In this document: piece by piece, positions 60,001 through 64,000 of the stretch
How positions within the stretch are numbered: the stretch's first letter is position 1
How the letters are laid out: each line of letters begins with the position of its first letter
From: Acanthaster planci
Taxonomy: Eukaryota > Echinodermata > Asteroidea > Valvatida > Acanthasteridae
DNA: 64,000 bases
Direction: 5' to 3'
Assembly (NCBI RefSeq): GCF_001949145.1
Contig: NW_019091521.1
Coordinates: 414,919-478,918 of the forward strand
Notes under the pieces: generated by a model
What the model saw: the letters and a program-made list of their open reading frames with translations, nothing else
What the model was told of the DNA's origin: nothing
Database searches by the model: none
Translations under genes and position numbers: made by a program

Positions 60001-63000
60001 GGGTGCCCGAAATCGGACAACGGAGCTTGGCCTTGTAACAGAAGACCATGCTCAGAACAAAAAATCAATCAGCTGGGAATTACCATCATTTTTCAGCTGG
60101 CATTAGCAGAGGTAATCTGTCATTGTTTTGAAACAGCATACCACTGTTTGCGGCATTCAAGGTATATTAAAAACCCTCTACCTTAGAGAGGATGGGCGTG
60201 CTGTCTGCCGTGGCGTAGACGCTCTGCCTCATCAGGGCCAGGTGCAGGCTGGTGTCTCCGTCCTCGTCCTCGGCGTTGACGTGGGCGCCTTTAGAGACCA
60301 GCAGCTCCAGGACTGCTGTGTGGCCCTGGCCCACGGTCAGCAGCAGCGGCGTCTGCTTGCGATTGTTCTGGATGTCAATGTCAGCCTGACCCTGGATCAA
60401 AGAAACAAAAACCACCCCCAAATTTTACTTCATTATTTCGCACACGTATGCCACTGCACAAATCTTACATACCTCATGCGGACCAAAGAGGTCCTCATTA
60501 TATGCAGGTTGTGTGAACCTTCTGTGGACTAAGCTGGGTCCACACAAGTTTACCCCTTTCTGGAAAACTGTTGTAGAGGTACTTTGGGACTAGGGACAAC
60601 TGTTGCTATATGAAGAAGCACAGTTAAGGAAATCATCATAAAAATCCAGCTCAAATAGTGCAAACAGTTGAAGAAAAAATGAATATCTTCACCGATCTAT
60701 TAACCCCTTCATCCCGGGAGCCGGCCACAGCCGTGGCTTTGTGTGAGGATTAGTGCATACCACATATACAGTCTATTCACCATGCAGCTGCTGGTTCAAT
60801 GGGGCCAGCTGCTGGACAAAGCCCTCCATTCAGGGCATATCACAGCCCAGCAGTCACAGTCAAAAGAATCATGGCATGAAGGGGTTAAACAACATGAAAA
60901 CAAAGTAATGCCAACACAAGGCAGGTAACAACGTGTGAGTTTGTTTACCATGTGTTATCTGGACTTAAGAACAAGCGAATTCCACATGATGCAGAGCACA
61001 AAGATGTTTTATGGACACATCTACATGCACCGGCGTACGTTGCAATCTAGTGTGGACATTCCTTTGTTTTCATACAGTTAAGGACAACTCGATGAAAACA
61101 CTCATTTTTCTCGAAGTGGGAACATGAATTTCGGCTGGATTTTGGTAAAAATATTTCCTTGACTTTTCCTCTTCCTTGTATGAGGGATAACCCTAACCCC
61201 AAAACACCTCCAAACTTCTTTTTCAGAGAAGAGGAAACATCCTGTGGACATGTGTAAGTCCACAGAATGTCTTCCTAGGACATCTCTTGTTCACCAGTCC
61301 ACATTAACCACTTCCTGCCGGGTGGATTTTTCTTGAGAGACATTTTAACTGCCGGTTTTGGCTAGCCACAAGCTCATTGCAATCTACACTGACCCTTGTG
61401 ATGAGGACCTCGGCAACATCCCGGTGTCCGTTCAAGGCCGCCAGATGGAGGGCCGAGAACCCATCGCCCTTCTTCAAATTGACCAGCTGTCGGGCCTTGA
61501 CAACCAGCTTCTCTGTGGCGCTGTGGAGAGGTACAAAGTTCCTTCAACATTATTCGGCAGTGGGGAACCCAGGTGGTATCTATTAGCTCAGTGATTTGAA
61601 CTTTATGTGGACTCCCCAGTGTTGCAGAAATGCTGGATGAGCAAATTGTGAGTAACTTGGGGGGCTAATAGTTTGCATACAAATCAGTGCCACTGCAAGG
61701 TCTATGGGAAAAATGCTTACGCAAGTAGACATGTTGAACAAGACTTCTGTCTTAATGAACTCTGGCTTCTGTCTTTCATTGATTCAAACCCTTTAAGTTT
61801 CTGCTTTTTTAATCATGATCATCATCAATACAGTCAGTGCACATATGAGAGAGTCCAACTTGAGGTACTACTGGTTTTGGTGTGGTGAACTATTAGTAAG
61901 CCGCTAATGAAATTGAAACACGTCTTCACCCTTTCAGAACCCCCATATGAAGATCTTTACAGCACATCTCCCTAGACAGGTTTGAACCTGACAAGGACCT
62001 ATAGCTGGGCCTTAGCCACTTGCTGCCAGATGCTTTTAACCACTTCCTGCCGGGGCATTTATCAATGTTGATGATGCTGGGGTGGGATATTTATCATTTT
62101 TGTCTGTTTTCAAAATTCTTTAAAAATTCCTATCTTCATTTACTGGACACTTACAAACACGTGAAGGCATGTCTGGTGTCCACTCTAACCCGACTGACAA
62201 AATCTATTGACGCCTGCAGCCTTGTAAAAAGAGCCAGATTTGTGGTGTTACGTAATATTCTTTTGTACATGAACCTGGCTCAGTGCACTGCTGACCTCTT
62301 TTCAATAGGGGCCAGATTAGCAGGCAGCGGTGCTGCGTGGCTCATCGCTGCGGTGGTGGAGCGCTTTTGTCCCCGGTGGTAATCCGCTCGCTCTAAATGC
62401 CCCAAATCGTGGTATACTGTTTCAAAACAAGGCTGGATTGTCTCCACTTTTGAGAGTGAAAAATGTTGGTAATGCCCAGCAGCCTGGTCTTTTGTTCCGA
62501 GTACGGTCTTTTGTTACAAGGCCCTATTCCCTTCGTCCGAGTTCGGAGACCCCGGCCACGAATATAAAGCATACGTGTTCGGATCCGGAGTCCAAGGCAG
62601 GAAGTGGTTAAAAATGCAGTGCACACATACGGGAGATTTTCAAGATTTTACGTTTTCAAAATTCTTCAAAAATTCATCATTTCATTTAATGGACGTTCAC
62701 CCACACGAATGACTGTTGGTCAAATTGGTGTCTACTCTAAGCTGTCAGGCAACCTTCATTGACTCCTGAATATTTCAGCCAGGCCTGCCGCCCTGTAAAG
62801 AGAGCCCAGAATTGTGAGGTGTTGCATAATTTCCTTTGTTCCCAGTGAAAGCCCGCAGCGTCTTTTCAAATGCAGCTGGATTAGCATGCAGCGGCGCTAT
62901 GTCGCTCATCAATGAGGCCCTGGAGCACTTTTGTCTGCAGTGCTAATCCACGGGCCTGCTATGCCCAAAACAGTGGTATACCGTTTAAAAACAGTGACGG

Positions 63001-63588
63001 ATTACCTTCAAAAATGCAAGCTGAAAAATGATGGCAATTTCCAGCAGCAGGTCCTTTGTTCCGAGTATGGTCTTTTTTTACATGGACCAGCTCTTTGTCC
63101 AGTTTTGGGCAGGTTTATGTGTATAAACCCATGGTGCTCGAAACGGGGTTCCCCGTCAGCAAGTGGTTAACATGGTCACAGATAATTAAATTAAGGCCGT
63201 GTCCAAATCACATAATAGTCTATGGTTTTGCCTGTAGCCACTTCCCGTAGAGGTATGTGTAATTTCAAGCAGCAGCCAATGTTCATTCAGACATGGCTTA
63301 CTAATAAGTTTTGTGGTATCAAATAGGGTTGGAGTGTGAAAGTGCTCTACACAATTGAACTCCTGCCGTGGGTGGATACACCCAGGGCAGGCTGAGAACA
63401 ACTGGTGCAGGACACGCGAGCTGCGATACTCACTACTGGTTTCCCTTCAGGGCGGCGTGGTGTATGACGTTGAACCCCCGCTGGTTTTTTAGCGTGAAGT
63501 CGGCTCCGTCCACCTCCGTCAGCATGTCGATGATGTCCTTGCAGTTCTTGGCGATGGCGTCGTGCAGAGCCGTGTCGCCGTACGAATC
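50785..63588 (-). CDS. MIB2: MIB2-like E3 ubiquitin ligase (mind bomb 2), C-terminal half, 9 exons
   Basis: A RING E3 ligase of the mind bomb family, which ubiquitinates Notch ligands (Delta/Jagged) to drive endocytosis in the signal-sending cell. Exons in order: 63588-63434, 61520-61394, 60391-60182, 59300-59122, 58536-58254, 55747-55636, 54856-54791, 51955-51863, 51005-50785. All phases fit (1446 bp, 481 codons and stop). Ankyrin repeats cover about the first 220 codons. Words such as [56 protein letters not shown] and [16 protein letters not shown] agree with vertebrate MIB2 rather than MIB1. Three RING fingers follow at about 288-320, 337-370 and 429-460. Vertebrate MIB2 has two RINGs and MIB1 has three, so the arrangement is mixed. 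The N-terminal HERC2/MIB and ZZ part lies beyond the right edge. Confidence 0.93.
51420..51490 (-). repeat. tRNA-like sequence, probably a SINE head
   Basis: On the minus strand, TTGCCAAGTGG (51480-51470) fits the tRNA A box and GGTTCAACTCC (51435-51425) fits the B box, with a spacing suitable for RNA polymerase III. No cloverleaf with a paired acceptor stem is apparent, so a tRNA-derived SINE is more likely than a functional tRNA gene. A second B-box-like word, GGTTCGAATC, lies at 51507-51516 on the plus strand. Confidence 0.5.
51863..51955 (-). CDS. MIB2: MIB2-like exon: Ser-rich linker between RING 2 and RING 3
   Basis: 93 bp, phase 1/1, between tttttgcggctcaaccag and AAAG|GTGTTG. Encodes [20 protein letters not shown], then [11 protein letters not shown]. 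The join GKDGRQVS resembles human MIB2 RPDGSEVAS. The exon is symmetric, so skipping it would not change the frame. Confidence 0.72.
51956..54790. other. MIB2-like intron, 2.8 kb, non-coding
   Basis: Phase 1 on both sides with no further exon needed. It includes a dispersed repeat copy at 54333-54412. Confidence 0.6.
54333..54412 (+). repeat. dispersed repeat, copy B (pair with 2505-2590)
   Basis: gtgaaccaacacccacgcgtactccattcgtttgcac, then gttcacagtgacgtcacacttcggtactc. Same strand and order as the copy 52 kb to the left. Confidence 0.65.
54791..54856 (-). CDS. MIB2: MIB2-like exon: second half of second RING
   Basis: 66 bp, phase 1/1, between gcttttctcacag and AAGG|GTGAGT. Encodes [20 protein letters not shown] and GK, completing the RING split by the 780-bp intron. 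Confidence 0.92.
55636..55747 (-). CDS. MIB2: MIB2-like exon: first half of second RING
   Basis: It starts after gctttgcacag with [20 protein letters not shown] and ends CGHRTVCQ plus one base at CAAG|GTAAGA. The HRTVC motif equals that in the first RING of human MIB2. Confidence 0.93.
56038..56568. repeat. inverted duplication, ~170-bp arms, 190-bp spacer
   Basis: 56038-56208 and 56399-56568 are reverse complements with only a handful of mismatches, and can form a long hairpin. The arms begin cccaaaatagtctgacaccatc and end near ctttcttttngaaac. There is no target duplication and no coding content. Confidence 0.9.
57786..57927 (+). repeat. dispersed repeat, copy B (pair with 5255-5400)
   Basis: ttattctataaatttggggtctgac to ggcaggtaattcgcag, similar in order to the LPCAT3-like intron copy. 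Confidence 0.6.
58254..58536 (-). CDS. MIB2: MIB2-like exon: linker and first RING finger
   Basis: It starts after cctgagtag, in phase 2. A basic, Pro/Ala/Ser-rich linker of about 55 residues is followed by [20 protein letters not shown], then [14 protein letters not shown] and K, with donor AAG|GTGAGC in phase 0. The Cys/His spacing is that of a mind bomb RING. Vertebrate MIB2 has no RING at this place. Confidence 0.92.
59122..59300 (-). CDS. MIB2: MIB2-like exon: last ankyrin repeat
   Basis: It starts after gctgtatccag with [15 protein letters not shown], then [20 protein letters not shown] and [13 protein letters not shown], and ends AELR plus two bases at CA|GTACGT. The counterpart in human MIB2 is AAVACFLALEGADVSYTNH to RSPLDLAAEG. 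The acceptor was placed where the phase-0 frame stays open. Confidence 0.9.
59358..59946 (+). mobile_element. TTAA-ended element, copy 2, full length
   Basis: Starts TTAACCACTTCATGCCGGGG and ends GGCAGGAAGTGGTTAA, 589 bp. The inner sequence matches copies 1 and 3 (cctcttttcaataggggcca, ggagcgcttttgtccccggt). It starts only 57 bp from the acceptor of exon 59300-59122. Confidence 0.85.
59943..60158 (-). mobile_element. TTAA-ended element, truncated copy, inverted, sharing TTAA with copy 2
   Basis: Begins TTAACCACTTGCCTCAGGGG at the very TTAA that ends copy 2, and follows the opposite orientation (gaaatcggacaacggagctt, ccttgtaacagaagaccatg, ttgttttgaaacagcatacc). It stops mid-element near 60158, 24 bp from exon 60391-60182. 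Confidence 0.75.
60182..60391 (-). CDS. MIB2: MIB2-like exon: ankyrin repeats [10 protein letters not shown]...[12 protein letters not shown]
   Basis: 70 codons, phase 0/0, between tttgatccag and [28 protein letters not shown] closely follows human MIB2 VNAEDEEGDTALHVALQRH. Confidence 0.93.
60700..60888. mobile_element. short TTAA-ended MITE of a second family, 189 bp
   Basis: Begins TTAACCCCTTCATCCCGGGA and ends GGCATGAAGGGGTTAA. The ends resemble, but differ from, the longer family, and the inside is unrelated. It lies in the intron between exons 61394 and 60391. Confidence 0.8.
61304..61325 (+). mobile_element. solitary terminal repeat of the TTAA-ended family
   Basis: TTAACCACTTCCTGCCGGGT stands without a matching body or other end, and may extend as a degraded fragment to about 61360. 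It lies 70-90 bp from exon 61394-61520. Confidence 0.6.
61394..61520 (-). CDS. MIB2: MIB2-like exon: ankyrin repeat KARQLV...LHLAALNGH
   Basis: It starts after acctctccacag, completing a Tyr codon, and encodes [20 protein letters not shown], then [20 protein letters not shown] and TR, with donor AGG|GTCAGT in phase 0. It aligns without gaps to human MIB2 ILARARQLVDAKKEDGF. Confidence 0.92.
62036..62611 (+). mobile_element. TTAA-ended element, copy 3, full length
   Basis: Starts TTAACCACTTCCTGCCGGGG and ends GGCAGGAAGTGGTTAA, 576 bp. It is very similar to copy 2, and its right TTAA (62608-62611) is also the left border of copy 4. Confidence 0.85.
62608..63170 (+). mobile_element. TTAA-ended element, copy 4, diverged
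   Basis: Same order of internal words as copies 2 and 3 (ttttcaaaattcttcaaaaa, ttcatttaatggacgt, ctgtaaagagagccca, ggtataccgtttaaaaac) but with many substitutions. It ends AGCAAGTGGTTAA. The left inverted repeat is mostly lost. Confidence 0.75.
63434..63588 (-). CDS. MIB2: MIB2-like exon: ankyrin repeat, first in window
   Basis: It starts after acccggcag with [20 protein letters not shown] and ends HHAALKGNQ plus two bases at CAGTA|GTGAGT. The MIB2-specific LTEV after the ankyrin helix is present. Confidence 0.92.
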
Positions 63589-64000
63589 CTGCCGGGTGTA
63601 GAGAAAAGAAATCAACAGTCATCCCGTGGTTTCCTTAGATATATGTTCATTCTTTAAAAAAGCCATTTATATTCAATATATTTTTTAAAATGTGGATTGT
63701 ATATTAAACGGTAACATTTTATGATTGTAATCTTTTATGACACAAAAACTGTGAATCGAATTGAATTGAACTGATTTCAAAAAAACTGAATACCACATTT
63801 CAGATGTATTCTTTATGAAATCATCATTTTTTTTACACCTAACCTGGCCACGCCTACTTTTCAGGACCTACGAGTGGATCCAGCATTTACAAAGGGGGTG
63901 CACGGCATAAGGGGTTTCAGTGATAACTTCTGTCTTAAAATTGATTAAAATAAACTCCCAAGACTAAACAGGGAGAGGAGACGAAAAGGTGTTTCCTTAA
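63589..64000. other. MIB2-like intron continuing past the right edge
   Basis: AT-rich, with no exon recognised in the last 412 bases. The preceding MIB2-like exon must end in phase 0. Confidence 0.55.

Overview
The window is eukaryotic, spliced DNA from an animal, with a base composition slightly AT-rich by eye. The gene set (a mind-bomb-2-like ligase, two Hairy/Enhancer-of-split genes and an LPCAT3-type acyltransferase), introns of about 0.3-3.5 kb, and many short non-autonomous elements with palindromic ends suggest an invertebrate deuterostome (lancelet, hemichordate or echinoderm). The species is not identified, and no bacterial, CRISPR or organelle sequence is seen.

Layout, left to right. 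(1) About 1-10.9 kb, minus strand: eight coding exons of an LPCAT3/MBOAT5-like membrane-bound O-acyltransferase. Its first exon is not found and its last exon lies at or beyond the left edge. (2) 10.9-20.4 kb: no recognisable exon. (3) 20.4-27.8 kb, plus strand: HES-A, four coding exons, 462 aa, behind a CpG-rich promoter. (4) 27.8-37.8 kb: non-coding, with repeats and G-runs. (5) 37.8-40.4 kb, minus strand: HES-B, three coding exons, 274 aa, with a TATA-like promoter. The two HES genes are convergent. (6) 40.4-50.7 kb: non-coding, with a 38-bp tandem repeat. (7) 50.8-63.6 kb, minus strand: the C-terminal nine coding exons (481 codons) of a MIB2-like E3 ubiquitin ligase, with ankyrin repeats and three RING fingers. 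It runs off the right edge.

Three of the four genes belong to the Notch pathway. Mind bomb ligases ubiquitinate Delta/Jagged ligands in the sending cell, and HES proteins are transcriptional repressors switched on by Notch/CSL in the receiving cell. From general knowledge, MIB2 and several HES genes also share human 1p36, so the linkage may be ancient. Every perfect CGTGGGAA (CSL-type) octamer found by eye lies between 16.9 and 42.2 kb, around the two HES genes.

The introns carry several repeat families. The commonest is an element of about 550-590 bp ending in TTAACCACTTCCTGCC. It occurs in the LPCAT3-like gene and repeatedly in MIB2 introns, twice with neighbouring copies sharing one TTAA. 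Exon borders were chosen by GT/AG signals, reading phase and comparison with family sequences from memory. No database search was run.
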